Assembly (NCBI RefSeq): GCF_030419005.1
Contig: NZ_CP106951.1
Coordinates: 4,774,001-4,838,000 of the forward strand
Length of the DNA stretch: 64,000 nt
Reading direction: 5' to 3'
DNA from: Eleftheria terrae
GTDB lineage: Bacteria; Pseudomonadota; Gammaproteobacteria; Burkholderiales; Burkholderiaceae_C
Notes under the pieces: generated by a model
What the model saw: the letters and a program-made list of their open reading frames with translations, nothing else
Databases searched by the model: none
What the model was told of the DNA's origin: nothing
Shown here: piece after piece, positions 16,098-26,900 of the stretch
How the letters are laid out: each line of letters starts with the position of its first letter
Position numbering within the stretch: the first letter of the stretch is position 1
Position numbers and translations under genes: made by a program

Positions 16098-16944
16098 TAA
16101 TCAGCCCGGTATCAAAAACTTTGAAAGATTTCTTCTTGCGGTTTTTGTTACCGCGAGGTGCTGCCCCGGTCTCAGGCGGCACGAGGTCCAGAGTTTCGAG
16201 TTTCGCTTGTCTATCTGCGGGTTGCGGCCGCTCGATTCTCGACATGGTGATGGTTGCCTCTTTCGAAAGCTTCACCTGAGGGAAGATGTCGATCATCGGG
16301 AAGGCGCCGCCTGCCTTGTGAACAGAAAGATGAAAAATATGTGGCGATTCAGTGGCCTTCTCAGGAATGTGCAGCGTCACTCCTAGGGGGAGATTGGCGG
16401 TCGTCGCGAACTTCGGGTTGTAGTAAACGCGAGTGCCTTCCGGGTGCCAGAGGTTCGTGGCGGCGGATATTGGTGCGTATAATTGGCGGCCAGGTTGGTC
16501 AGTTTTCTCGAGCACTACTGCAATCTCTGCGCCTCTGTAATCCGCTTCCAGTTTCAACGAAGTCTGTAGTTTTAAGTCGCCCAGCACTGATTTCTGACCT
16601 GTCGTCGATCCAAAATGGACCGATCGAATTTCTATAAGCGGCACAACTATGTCGGCAACGAGGGTGCCGAGCCCCTGGGTAGAGTTTTTTAGGCTGACTG
16701 TTTGCGGCGTGTTTGCTTGATAACAAGCCGATTCCGAGCAGACTGCAACCTGGCCGAGCCGTATTCCGCTTTGACTATTTGCATCGTTGCTAGACAGGCT
16801 GAGTCTCAGGCGCGTAAAGCCATCCTTCGGAAGGTCCTCGCCACTTACAGACGACGTCGGCTGAGGATGGAATGGCAGACCCGCAAGACTTTCCTGCGCG
16901 AGTAGACATAAAGTCACAACTGCGGCTGCGGAGAATGATCTCAT
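16087..16944 (-). CDS. Secreted protein of unknown function
   Basis: A 285-residue protein with a Sec signal peptide (MRSFSAAAVVTLCLLAQESLAG) and a good AGGAG site 7 bases before the ATG. The mature chain is beta-rich (FTRLRLSLSSND, LVADIVVPLIEIRSVHFG, LKLEADYRGAEIAVVLEK) with two early Cys (VCSESACYQ), suggesting a periplasmic or exported beta-sandwich. The C-terminus is basic (RGNKNRKKKSFKVF) and overlaps the integrase remnant by 11 bases. No family recognised. AT-richer than the chromosome, so likely mobile-element cargo. Confidence 0.6.
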   Translation of the reverse strand: MRSFSAAAVVTLCLLAQESLAGLPFHPQPTSSVSGEDLPKDGFTRLRLSLSSNDANSQSGIRLGQVAVCSESACYQANTPQTVSLKNSTQGLGTLVADIVVPLIEIRSVHFGSTTGQKSVLGDLKLQTSLKLEADYRGAEIAVVLEKTDQPGRQLYAPISAATNLWHPEGTRVYYNPKFATTANLPLGVTLHIPEKATESPHIFHLSVHKAGGAFPMIDIFPQVKLSKEATITMSRIERPQPADRQAKLETLDLVPPETGAAPRGNKNRKKKSFKVFDTGLINGD

Positions 16945-17378
16945 TCTGCGGCTCCTGGCATGTTAGGCGATGTTCGGTTTCTGGCGGTCTAAAGACAGGG
17001 AAGCGGGAGAGTATGTTTTTCTCGGTCTTTGCTTGAAACCTGTCAACTTTCCTAATTTGATTGTTAGGCGATTGACGAAGTGCCTCTGTTTAGTTGCAGC
17101 GGTAGCCGATCCATAGAGGCAACGTGAGGCCCGGCTTTCAGCTCACTTTAGGTGCCCAGAGTGAAGTGGGTGTGAAGTTGGCGCCGTCTATAAGCGATCC
17201 GTGCCTACGCGCCGGCAGTGTTGCCAGCAGTATTCGTTAAGCACCTTAGTGGCCCTCGTGCGGCATCTGAGAACAAGCCACCTGTTCAACAAGTCGTCGA
17301 CATGACCCGACAAGCTCGGCGTTACCATTCGCGGAAGAGTCGCCTTGCCAAAAGAACGATCTATGCGAGGGGTTGTGA
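16945..17378. other. Intergenic spacer between divergent cargo genes
   Basis: About 430 AT-richer bases with no gene supported on either strand. It must hold the promoters for the divergent secreted-protein genes, but no single promoter can be named with confidence. Confidence 0.4.
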
Positions 17379-17885
17379 ATGATGTGTATTTGTGGGAATC
17401 GAATCAATGCGGCGTTGCTGATCGTCAGCTCGCTGATTGCTGCGAACGCTTTTGCAGTTCAGCCTCAGTGTGGAAAAATCTTTGCCATCAGGCACGGAAG
17501 TATCCATGCCGATGGCGGGTCTGTGGAGTTGGAAGTCAGCTGCGCCGGCGCCATCAGGAAAATTAGATCTCACCTTTCCGTTGACGGTTACTTGAAGGGA
17601 ATCTCGATCGATGGCAGTCGGGCCCGCCCTTCATCTCGCCAGGCCATTCTCCTGATCAAAGGGTTGGACGGTCTCCTGAAGACCAGTTTCCCTGGGCGGT
17701 CGATCAGCGACATCAGGGAGGCGCAGTTCAGAACACCACGCGTCGCAGAAGCAAACGTCCCGATCCTGGCAGCAATTTCTCTGGTCGAGCAGGTGTGCCT
17801 TCAGTCGGGAGCGCCTGCCACCATCACGGAGATGTGCAGTGGGTATGTGACGCCGCCGTCACCGGCTTTGGATTCACAGTTCTGA
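17379..17885 (+). CDS. Secreted protein of unknown function
   Basis: A 168-residue protein. ATG at 17379 or 17382 follows GAGGGG. Signal peptide MMCICGNRINAALLIVSSLIAANAFA. The mature part has four Cys (QPQCGK, VSCAGA, EQVCLQ, TEMCSG), giving two likely disulfides, and a beta-rich middle (IRSHLSVDGYLKGISIDG). No family recognised. It stands alone between the decayed integrase region and the AAA+ operon; composition suggests acquired DNA. Confidence 0.55.
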   Translation: MMCICGNRINAALLIVSSLIAANAFAVQPQCGKIFAIRHGSIHADGGSVELEVSCAGAIRKIRSHLSVDGYLKGISIDGSRARPSSRQAILLIKGLDGLLKTSFPGRSISDIREAQFRTPRVAEANVPILAAISLVEQVCLQSGAPATITEMCSGYVTPPSPALDSQF

Positions 17886-18394
17886 CCCACAGTTCGGTCG
17901 CAGTTCCTGGGACCGCATGGCGTTGACCACGATGGGCAGCGGCAGGACATCAGCCAGGGCGCATGGAGCGCCAAAGGACCGCCTTTTCCCGCTTCTGGAT
18001 TGGCGAGTCGACTTCAACTTGCAAGGTCAAGGGCGTCGTTCGGCAACGGCGAAGCAGGCCGATTGCGCGAACGCAGGACGGGCGGATCGAATGCATCGAC
18101 CGCGCTGAGGCGCCGCTCCGTCCCACAAACGCACGCGGGACTGAGCCGGAAAATGTCCCCGGAAATCAGAACGCCCGGCGACCCCATGCGGTCGAGGAGA
18201 GCCCTGTTCGCTTCTGCCGCAGCCTCAGTGTTTTGCAGGGCCGCTGCTTCAGTGGCGGGCGGCGACAGGAGGCGCGACGACGAGGATGACGACTGACGGT
18301 GCCCGGCAGCGCCCGGTGCCCGCGGATTGGGTACGGCACGGCATATCAGCCTTCTGCCATCCTGCGCCGCGGGGGTGGCATTCCTCGATCGCCT
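17886..18394. other. Gene-poor spacer at the right end of the mobile region
   Basis: About 500 bases in which short open frames exist but none has a ribosome site, conserved motif or convincing codon pattern. A 36-codon frame at 18186-18296 ending in an Asp/Arg run (RRRDDEDDD) was considered and not accepted. G+C rises to the chromosomal level across it, so the outer boundary of the mobile DNA probably lies here. Confidence 0.45.
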
Positions 18395-20671
18395 TCACTC
18401 GCCGCGACGCACCGTCACCACCACCTCATCCGCCACCACGCCCACTTCCAGCACAGCCCGGTCCTCCACGCCCCCAAACAACGCTCGCGCCACCGCCGCC
18501 ACCACCCGCTGCTCCACCACCCGTTGCAGCGGCCGTGCGCCATACCGAGGGCTGAAGCCCACCGCGGCGACGAATGCCACCAGCTCCGGCGAGAACCTCA
18601 ACCGGATGCCGCGCCGCCGCAGCCCCTCCCGGTCGCCCACCGCCTCCAGCTCCTGCTGCGCAATCGCCTCGATCGCCGCCCGGGACAGGGGCGCAAAGGG
18701 CACCACCCGGTCGATGCGATTGAAGAACTCCGGCCGGAAGAACTGCCGGATGCCCTGCAGCGTGCCCGCCGCGCCGTCGTCGTCCATGAAGCCCAGCGAC
18801 GCGCCCTGCCGCACGCCCAGGTTGGTGGTCATCACGATCAGGCTGGAGCGGAAGTCGGTGACCCGGCCGCGGCTGTCCCTCAGCCGGCCTTCGTCCAGGA
18901 CCCCCAGCAACAGGTCGAACACCGATGGGTCGGCCTTCTCGATCTCGTCGAGCAGCACCACCGAGAACGGCCGCTGGCGCACATGCTCCACCAGCTTGCC
19001 GGGCCGGTCGCCACTGCCCACCAGGCGCGCCACCTGGAAGCTGTGCTGGAACTCGCTCATGTCGATGCGAAACAGCGGGTCACTGCCCCCGCCCGCGCCA
19101 AAGAAGTAGGCCGCCAGCGCCTTGGCGGCGGCCGTCTTGCCCACGCCGGTGGGGCCGGCGAACAGCAGGGTGGCCATGGGCTTGGCCGGGTCGTTCAGGC
19201 CGGCCTTGAAGAGGTACACCACCTCCTTCAGCTGCTCGATGGCGGCGTCCTGCCCGAACAGCCGCCGGGCGAAGAAGCCGTGCACCGCGGCCTCGTCCAG
19301 CGGTTGGTCGTCACGCAGGAAGGTCTCCGGCAGGCCGGTGGTGCGGGCGAACTGCGCGATGGCGGCCGCCTCGGTCACCACCGGCATGCCGTCGGCCAGC
19401 GCGCCGCGCACGCATTCGCCGAAGAATTTCACCGCCTTGCCCGGGAAGCGCTCATAGCGCACATACCGGTTCAACAGCCGATAGCCGGTGTCGAGGGCCG
19501 CGGCGTCCATCTCCACCGACAACGCAGCCTTGGCATGGCCGGCAAACAGCTCCAGCACCCGGCGCGCGCGGCTGCCGTCCATCTCGGGCAGCGACAGCGG
19601 CTCGAAGCAGTCGATGAAGCTGGGCAGCCGGCGCCGCGCGGTCTCCAGCTCACCCGGGGTGGCCTCGCCCACCAGCCGCAGCGTGCCCCGCCGCAGCGCC
19701 GGCAGCAGGTAGGCGGCCATCGAATCCTCGGCATTCTCGCCGCCGGTCTGCAGCAGGTTCACGAAATCCGTGAGCCACAGCACGCCTTGCGACAGCTCCA
19801 GCCACTGCACCAGCTGGTCGCACAGCGCCTGCCACTCGCCCAGGTACTTGGCGCGGCCGATCAGGCGCTCGGCATGGCTGCGCCAGAAGGTGGGCTGCTG
19901 CGCCTCGCGTCCGGCAGCCAGGCGGTGGGCCTTGCGGATCGCCTCCATGATGGCCACGCTCTTGCCCACCCCCGGCTCGCCCACCAGCAGCAGGTTGCCG
20001 CCGCGCAGCAAGCGCGCCACCAGCTCATCCAGCAGTGCGCCCTGCTCCCATGCGGTCTCGGGGAACACATGCTGGCCGCGTCGCCCGCCCGGCTCGGGCA
20101 GGCGGTCGGCCACCAGCTCGAGCTGGCTGTGCGCGTCGCGCAGGTGGCGGGGCAGGCCGCGGCTGTCCGCGCCGCGATCATCGTGGCGCCACTCCAGCTG
20201 CTCCAGCCAGGGACGCGTCGGCATCAGGTAGCGCTGCGCGGCTTCGGGTGGGAGTCCGTCCAGGCGGTCGCGCGTGTAGTGCTCGATCAGCACCGGCAGC
20301 TGCGCGTCGTCGTAGTAGTAGAAGCTCTCGTCGAGGTAGGGCAGATAGCACTTCGAATAGCCCTCCGCGGCATTGGCGCCGTACACCGCCGCCACCGTGA
20401 AGTCGCTCGCGCCGGGCACCGGGAAGCTGCCCTTTGGCGTGCGGTGGGCAAGGCTGACCTTCACGTTCAGCAGCTTCAGCCGCGCCTCGTCGATGTCCGG
20501 CGCCGGCACCCAGCGGCCGCGTTCGCGCTCGCGCTGCAGGGTCTCCGCCAGGGCGGTCTTGAGCCGGCGCGGGTTGCGCTCGACGGCCTGCAGGCCGGTG
20601 CCGAGCAGCAGCCCGAAGACCGACTCCTCGCCGGTCTGCCAGCACAGCAGGGGGTAGGACGATGTGGCCAT
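18395..20671 (-). CDS. ClpA/ClpB-like double AAA+ ATPase (third of three)
   Basis: A 758-residue ATPase. Start MATSSYPLL at 20671 after GAGGAGG, 14 bases from the previous stop. An unfamiliar N-terminal domain (1-200) replaces the Clp repeat domain. NBD1: Walker A GEPGVGKS (231-238), a ClpB-like pore loop AKYLGEW (~274-280), but Walker B reads GVLWLTDF, so the Asp-Glu pair is lost. NBD2: GPTGVGKT (506-513), VVLLDEIEKA (571-580), sensor TTNLG, arginine finger in FRPEFFNRID, all intact. The aromatic GYVG pore loop expected after RLVG is absent. No middle domain: spacing between the NBDs is as in ClpA. An unfoldase or remodelling role is likely; no ClpP partner nearby. Confidence 0.85.
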   Translation of the reverse strand: MATSSYPLLCWQTGEESVFGLLLGTGLQAVERNPRRLKTALAETLQRERERGRWVPAPDIDEARLKLLNVKVSLAHRTPKGSFPVPGASDFTVAAVYGANAAEGYSKCYLPYLDESFYYYDDAQLPVLIEHYTRDRLDGLPPEAAQRYLMPTRPWLEQLEWRHDDRGADSRGLPRHLRDAHSQLELVADRLPEPGGRRGQHVFPETAWEQGALLDELVARLLRGGNLLLVGEPGVGKSVAIMEAIRKAHRLAAGREAQQPTFWRSHAERLIGRAKYLGEWQALCDQLVQWLELSQGVLWLTDFVNLLQTGGENAEDSMAAYLLPALRRGTLRLVGEATPGELETARRRLPSFIDCFEPLSLPEMDGSRARRVLELFAGHAKAALSVEMDAAALDTGYRLLNRYVRYERFPGKAVKFFGECVRGALADGMPVVTEAAAIAQFARTTGLPETFLRDDQPLDEAAVHGFFARRLFGQDAAIEQLKEVVYLFKAGLNDPAKPMATLLFAGPTGVGKTAAAKALAAYFFGAGGGSDPLFRIDMSEFQHSFQVARLVGSGDRPGKLVEHVRQRPFSVVLLDEIEKADPSVFDLLLGVLDEGRLRDSRGRVTDFRSSLIVMTTNLGVRQGASLGFMDDDGAAGTLQGIRQFFRPEFFNRIDRVVPFAPLSRAAIEAIAQQELEAVGDREGLRRRGIRLRFSPELVAFVAAVGFSPRYGARPLQRVVEQRVVAAVARALFGGVEDRAVLEVGVVADEVVVTVRRGE

Positions 20672-20685
20672 GCAGTGGCTCCTCC

Positions 20686-23600
20686 TCAGGCCGCCAGGTC
20701 GGCCTGGTGGCCGTCCCACAGCAACAGTCGCCAGTCGTCTTCGCTCAGCGGGCCCGAGAACTTGCGCACCCAGCCGGAGCGCAGGTCGGTCAGGCGCCTG
20801 AGCTCGGCCGGGCGGGTCGGTTCAAGGCGGATGCGGATGATCTCGGTGGGCATCGGCGGCGCCGCCCCGGCCTCCAGCGGCCGCAGGCGAACGGCCACCG
20901 GCACCGGTCGGTCGCTGCCCAGGTACCAGAGATGAACGCCGCACTCCCGGTCGAAGGCCTTGCGCAGGCCGGTGCCCTCGAAGCAGCGCGTGCCGGGGCT
21001 CGACGACGGCAACTCGTGCGCGTCCAGCTGCAAGAGCAGGGCGGCATAGTCGCCCCAGGCCGCCTCCAGCACCGAGGGCGGCGCGCTGCTCTGCAACGGC
21101 ACCACTTCGATGCCGACGCGCTCGACGCCATGGCGCCGCAGGCTGGCCGCGCGGCGGGCCAGCCCCTCCAGCTCCAGCTGCCAGCGCACCACTTCCGCCT
21201 CTGCTTTGCGCAGCGGCCGGGCGCTGCTGTGTGCCTGCTCGAAGAAGTCGCGGATGTCGTGCTGCGCAAACAGCATGTCGGCCAGCGGCCGGCCTTGCTC
21301 GCGCCAGTCGCGCGGCCGCAGCTGGGGGGCGGCCACCGGGCGGGCGGTCGCTATGCGCTGCTCGGCCAGTTCCCAGCAGCGCTGCGCCAGCCTGTCGCGC
21401 AGCGGGTCGAGCCGCACCTGCAGCGCCCGCAGTGCGAGCGACACGGCCGCGTCGGTCGCGCGGTCCAGCTCGACACGCAGGTGCTCGTGCAGCGCCTGCG
21501 CGCGGTCGGACAAGGCCTGGTAGGCCGCCGGGGACGCGCTGTCCTGCGGCAAGGCCACCGGCTGTAGCGCGGCATAGTCGAGCAGCGTGGCGCGGGTGGC
21601 CAGCCGGCCGCCCTGCAAGTCGACGTCCAGCAGCATCGGCTGGCCCACCGGGGAGGCGGCCAGGCGCTGCGCAATGGGCCCGGTGAGGGCCCGCTCCATG
21701 GCACGCTTGAGCGCACGGGCCCCCAAGGCTTCGTCATGGCCCAGGCGGGCCAGCTGCTCCAAGCCTTGCGGCGACACGTTCAGGAAGCTCAGCCGGCGCA
21801 GGAAGCCGTCACGCGACAGGATCCGCTCCAGCTGCAGTCGCGCAATCGCCGCCATGTCCGCGGCTGCCAGGGGCTTGAAGCCCACCACCTGGTCGATGCG
21901 GTTGAGGAACTCGGGCCGGAAGAAGCGTTCCACCGCCTCCCGGTAGCTGTGGGCCGCGTCGGCGGCCTGGCGCATGAAGCCGGTATGGCGCTGGGCTGCG
22001 GCGGCCCCCAGGTTGGACGTCAGCACCACCACGCAGTGCGAGAAGTCGGTGGTGCGGCCCAGCGCGTCGGTCAGCCGGCCTTCGCCGAGCAGCTGCAGCA
22101 GCAGGTCGTGCACCGCGGGGTGCGCTTTCTCGATCTCGTCGAGCAGCAGCACGCAGGCACGCCGCTGCCGCACGGCCGCCGTGAGCTGGCCATCGGGCCG
22201 TGCGGCATCGCCCACCAGGCGCTCCAGGGCGCTGGCATCGACGTATTCGTTCATGTCGAAGCGAACCAGGCCGCCTTCGTCCTCGAACAGGTAGTCGGCC
22301 AGCAGCTTGGCCGCCTCGCTCTTGCCCACGCCGGTGGGGCCGATGAACAGCAGCGACGACAGCGGCCGGCCGGGCGCGGCCAGGCCCGACTTCACCAGGG
22401 CCACCACATCGACCAGTTGCGCGCAGGCCTCCGGCTGGCCGATCAGGCGCTGCTCGAAATGGGCCTGCGCCTCCACCGGGGCCAGGCCCACATGGCGCGA
22501 GAACAGCCGCTCGCGGAAGTGGTAGGCGGCGGTGTAGGCCGCCAGCACCTCGGCACGGCCCACCGACTGCCGTGCATGCCGCACCGCGAGGCGGTCGAGC
22601 ACCCGCAGCGCCGAGCCGGGCAGCACCTCGTCGCCAGCAAAGCGGCGCTCCATCTTCAGCAGCTCGGCCACCGCCGCCGAGTCGATGCGGCAGCCGTGCT
22701 GCGCTTCGAGCTCGGCCCGGCGCCGGCCGACGATGCGGATGGCCACCTGCCGGGGCGGCGGCTCGACCCGGATCACGCGGAACAGGTCGGCGAAGCGGCG
22801 GTCGCCCTGCTGCACCTTCTGCCACGCCTCGGGCGTCGCCTCGCCGATCATCGTGAAGGCGCGCCGCTCCAGGGGCGGGCGCAGCACGTCGGCCAGCGTC
22901 AGCCGGTTCTGCGAACTGCGGCCGATGGACAGCAGCGGCACCAGGTTGTCGCAGTAGAGATGGTCGGGTTGGTCAATGCGGAACGGCTCCTGCCGGCGCG
23001 ACTGCACATGCTGCAGCACCACCGCCATGCGGCGCTGCCACTGGCCGACCACGCTCATGCCCGAGATCACCCGCATCGGATCGAGCTGCCAGATCTTCTG
23101 CAGCCGGGCTCGGTCCTGCCCGGCGTGCGCGGCCATGTAGCGGCGCAGCGCACCGTGCACCAAGGTGGTCTTGCCGGCGCCGCGCGGGCCCACCAGCACC
23201 AGCGCACCGCCGTCGGGCCGGTAGATGGCCTGCTCCAGCGCCTGCACCGCGTCGTCGCGCAGGAAGGCGCTGGACAGCCCGTCGGGGTACAGCTCGTTGA
23301 GGTCGCTCGCCACCCGCACGATCTCGCTCGCACCGTCGCCCATCGGGTCGCCGTGCAGCGCGGCCATCAGCTCGTTGCCGCCTTCGAAGGGAAAGCGGCC
23401 ATGCCCGAGGTGCAGCGACAGCTCCAGCTCCGCCAGCTCGTCGTTGGGTGCCGCCAGGTAGCGTTGCGGGTCGAAGCGCTCGCCCAGCTCCTTGCGCTGC
23501 TCGCGGAAGTAGGCCTGGATGCGCGCCACCAGCCGTTCGGTGCGCTGGGCCTTGTCCAGGTGCAGCTCGCCCAGGTCGGCCACCGTGCCGTCCAACTGCG

Positions 23601-23928
23601 GCAGGCAGGCATAGCGGCGCTCGCCCACGCTGAAGTGGGCCGCCGCGAAGACGCCCTCGACCCAGCGTCGCCCGGTGTCGAAACCCAGCGGCACCAGCTC
23701 GAAGCGCAGCTCCGGCGCAAAGGTGAGCCACAGCCGCTCGTCCAGCGTGGAGCGCTCGCTCTTCACGCCACGGAAGTGCTGCACCACCACCTGGCGCAGC
23801 TTGTTCAGCGCCGTCTCGTAGCGCTGCGCGACCGCGTCCAGCTGCGGCAGGAACAGGCAGCGCAGGCGGTAGCCGGCGTCCTTGCGGTGGGTCACGAAGA
23901 CGGGAATCTTCAGCATGCCGGTACTCAT
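20686..23928 (-). CDS. ClpA/ClpB-like double AAA+ ATPase (second of three)
   Basis: A 1080-residue ATPase coupled to the previous gene by a TGATG junction, with GGAGGACG as ribosome site. N-terminal domain 1-200 (IPVFVTHRKDAG, LFLPQLDAV) of the same type as its neighbours. NBD1: Walker A GPRGAGKT (247-254); Walker B degenerate (LYCDNLVPLL, no catalytic Glu) and no Tyr in the first pore loop. NBD2: GPTGVGKS (530-537), VLLLDEIEKA (593-602), TSNLGA, FRPEFLNRID. The GYVG loop is missing. A C-terminal ~330 residues beyond the AAA+ core are Leu/Arg-rich helices then beta strands (DRPVPVAVRLRPLEAG), not seen in ClpA/ClpB. Probably assembles with its paralogues. Confidence 0.85.
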   Translation of the reverse strand: MSTGMLKIPVFVTHRKDAGYRLRCLFLPQLDAVAQRYETALNKLRQVVVQHFRGVKSERSTLDERLWLTFAPELRFELVPLGFDTGRRWVEGVFAAAHFSVGERRYACLPQLDGTVADLGELHLDKAQRTERLVARIQAYFREQRKELGERFDPQRYLAAPNDELAELELSLHLGHGRFPFEGGNELMAALHGDPMGDGASEIVRVASDLNELYPDGLSSAFLRDDAVQALEQAIYRPDGGALVLVGPRGAGKTTLVHGALRRYMAAHAGQDRARLQKIWQLDPMRVISGMSVVGQWQRRMAVVLQHVQSRRQEPFRIDQPDHLYCDNLVPLLSIGRSSQNRLTLADVLRPPLERRAFTMIGEATPEAWQKVQQGDRRFADLFRVIRVEPPPRQVAIRIVGRRRAELEAQHGCRIDSAAVAELLKMERRFAGDEVLPGSALRVLDRLAVRHARQSVGRAEVLAAYTAAYHFRERLFSRHVGLAPVEAQAHFEQRLIGQPEACAQLVDVVALVKSGLAAPGRPLSSLLFIGPTGVGKSEAAKLLADYLFEDEGGLVRFDMNEYVDASALERLVGDAARPDGQLTAAVRQRRACVLLLDEIEKAHPAVHDLLLQLLGEGRLTDALGRTTDFSHCVVVLTSNLGAAAAQRHTGFMRQAADAAHSYREAVERFFRPEFLNRIDQVVGFKPLAAADMAAIARLQLERILSRDGFLRRLSFLNVSPQGLEQLARLGHDEALGARALKRAMERALTGPIAQRLAASPVGQPMLLDVDLQGGRLATRATLLDYAALQPVALPQDSASPAAYQALSDRAQALHEHLRVELDRATDAAVSLALRALQVRLDPLRDRLAQRCWELAEQRIATARPVAAPQLRPRDWREQGRPLADMLFAQHDIRDFFEQAHSSARPLRKAEAEVVRWQLELEGLARRAASLRRHGVERVGIEVVPLQSSAPPSVLEAAWGDYAALLLQLDAHELPSSSPGTRCFEGTGLRKAFDRECGVHLWYLGSDRPVPVAVRLRPLEAGAAPPMPTEIIRIRLEPTRPAELRRLTDLRSGWVRKFSGPLSEDDWRLLLWDGHQADLAA

Positions 23929-26900
23929 CACACGTCCTCCCCGAGCAGCATGCGGTCGATCAAGGCCTCGAAGTGCCGGTCGAGCACCCGCTTCCAGGCA
24001 AACTCGTCCGGGAACTCGCAGCGCCAGTCTGCGCCTGGGTCGCTGAGCAGGCCCTGCTTGAGCTGCCGGTGCACGGGCAGGCCGTCGAAGAAGTGCTGCC
24101 GGTGCACCTGGTGGGGCGTCTCGAACTCCGCCAGCGGCTGGTTGCGCACCGACACCCAGGCGTCGGTCTTGCGGTCGTCCTCCCAGAGGCGCCAGACGCC
24201 GCCTTCCTGGCGGAAGTAGTCGAAGGCGGCCGGTCCGCTGAATTCGATCTCGAAGCCCACCATCAAGGCATGCCGGCCCTCCTTCTGCGGCCAGGGGAAC
24301 TTGCGGTAGGCACTGGCCCGGGCGGCGGCTGCTTCCTCGTTGCGGGCTGGCCCGTCGCTGGCCGCATCAGGCTCGCGCGGCGGGGCCGGCCGGTGCGTCT
24401 CGTCCGCCAGGCGCACCACCTGGCTGCGCGCCTCGAACCCGGCGCGCGCGGCCACCTCGCACCAGGCCTGGTGCAGCACCGGCAGCAGGCGCGGCGAGGC
24501 GTACAGCCCCACCGTGCAGCGGGCGCTGGCCGGGCGGGCCGCATGGAAGGCCTGCTGCTTGAAGGCCAGGAAGCGGCCGCGCCAGGCCGCCACGTCGGGC
24601 GGCGCTGCGTGCTCGCCGGCCAGCGCGAGCAAGGCCTGGCCCTCGAGGTCGGCGATCTCGGCGAACAGCGCCTCGGCATCCTGCTGCACGGCGGCCAGGC
24701 TGCGGGCGCGCGCCGCATCCTCGGTGCCGTCCCAGTGCGGCAGCTGCGGCGCACGGCGGCGCTTGTGCTCGTAGCGCTGCCGCTGCTTCTCCAGCCGGAA
24801 CACCTGATTCACGAGGTTCACGAACAGCGGCCCCTCGGTCACGCGCTGCCAGTGGCGCCGCGCCTCGGCCAGCGCGTCGGCGGCCTGCAGCGGTGTGGGG
24901 TCCACCGGTCGCTGCAGCGGCTCGGCCTGCAGCGCCAGCGCGCCTGGCGCACCGGGGCGCAGCTGCACCGCCAGTGGCGCCACGTAGGCATGCGGGGCCA
25001 GCGCATGCGCCAGCGGCAGCAAGAGGTGGCGGCGCAGCACGCGCTGCACGTCGCGGGCGCCGTAGCGCGGGTCGCCGGGCAGGGCGGCCAGTGCGTCCGC
25101 CACATCGTTGGCCAGTGCGAGCTCGACGTTGCGCTCCAGCAGCCCCTCGCGCTGGCGCATCAAGGCCATCTCGCGCGCGAAGATCGGTGCCCGTTGCGCG
25201 GACGATAGCGCCGCGTAGGGCACGATGTGGTCGATGCGGTTGAACAACTCGGGCCGGAAGGCGTCCTGCACCGCCTGCTCGAAATGCCGCCGGGGATCGT
25301 CCCGGCGCTCGGTCATCGCGATGGGCGCGCGCTGCATCACCTCGGCGCCCAGGTTGGAGGTCATCACCACGAAGCAGCCGCAGAAGTTGGCGGTCAGGCC
25401 ATTGCCACCGGTCAGCCGGCCTTCACCCAGCACCTGCAGCAGCAGGTCGAAGAAGCTCGGGTCGGCCTTCTCGAGTTCGTCGAACAGCACCACCGAGAAG
25501 GGCTGCCGGCGCACCGCGCCGATCAGCACGCCCTCGTCGCCGCCCAGGTCACCCAGCAGGCGCAGCACGGCGTGCGGGTCGGCGTACTCGCTCATGTCGA
25601 TGCGGATCATGCGGCGCGGGTCGCCGAACATGAATTCGGCCAGCGCCTTGGCCGTCTCCGTCTTGCCAACGCCGGTGGGCCCGATCAGCAGCAGCGAGGC
25701 GATCGGCTTGCCGGTGCGCGCCAGCCCCGTCTTGGTGGTGGCCAGCAGGCCGGTGACCACGTCCAGTGCCTCGTCCTGCCCGAAGAGGCGGCGGCGGAAG
25801 AAGGCATCCACCTCGGCCAGGTCCAGCGGCAGCCGGGCGTCCAGCATGCGTCGCGGCATGCCGGTCTCGGCGCAGAAGGCGTCCAGCGCTTCGTCACGGC
25901 CCAGCCGGGGCGATTGCCCGCGGGCGTGCAGGATCAATTCCTCGAAGAACCGGATGCCCTTGCCCGGAAAGCCCGAGTAGGGCGAGAACCGCCGCTGCAG
26001 CGCCAGCACTTCCGCCACCGCCTCCTGCGACAGGGCCACCCGGTGTTCCTGCGCCAGTGCGCCGACCGCCTCGACGATCACCTGCTCCTGCGCCGCCTCG
26101 GTCAGCTCGGGCAGGGTCACCGCCTGGAACAGCGCCGAAAACCCGGGGCTGCGCAGCTCGATGCGCGCCAGCTCCGCCGGGGTGGCTTCCGCCAGGAGCA
26201 TCAGGCGGCCGCGGGCCAGTGGCTCGCGCAGCGCGTCGCCGAGGCTGACCGCATTGCCTTGGTACTGGCCCACCTCGAACAGCTCCGCCAGGTGGCCGAC
26301 GTAGAGCATCAGGTCGCGCTGAGCCAGCTCGTGGCACAGCACCGCCAGCGCGTGCTGCCAGCCGCCGTCGCGGGTGAGCCCCTGGATCAGCCGCGCCGCA
26401 CTGGTCTCCCAGGGGGCGGCCAGCCCGCGCCGGCGGCGCTCGCGCACATACTGCTGGAGCAGGGCGGTCTTGCCGCTGCCCTCGGCGCCGACCACCAGCA
26501 CGCTGCGCGCGAACGGCCCCTCGGCCGCGCGCAGCAGCGCCGCCAGCGGGTCGGCCAGCCCGGCGGCAGGGCGGGTCGCCACATGCATCTCGTCGGCCAC
26601 CGCCTCCAGCAGCGGCTCGCTGCGCTGCTCCTGCAGGCGGCGCAGCGCCTCGGCGCTGTGGAAGACCAGCTCCAGCGGCAGCTGCTTCAGCTCCACCTGC
26701 TCGAACCAGGCGGCGGCGACCTGGCGGCGCACGTCGGCTTGCCGGCCCTCGCGCCGGTGTTCCAGCCGGATCGCCTCGACCACCGCTTCGCGCAGCAGCC
26801 CGGTCTCGGCCAGCGCCACGATGCCGAGGGCCGGCACACAGGCGAGGCTGCGCGCGCCGGCGCGCCCGCTGGCCAGGAAGGCCACATGCCGGACGCGCCG

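Noticed and set aside
18186-18296. A 36-codon frame ending in an Asp/Arg-rich run
   Set aside because: No ribosome site and no sign of conservation can be seen; the motif may be chance in a G+C-rich spacer.
18299-20935. An 878-codon plus-strand open frame across the AAA+ gene
   Set aside because: Shadow of the real minus-strand ATPase; composition is His/Gln/Arg/Leu repeats. The same applies to the long plus-strand frames over 21736-24219 and 25227-27848.
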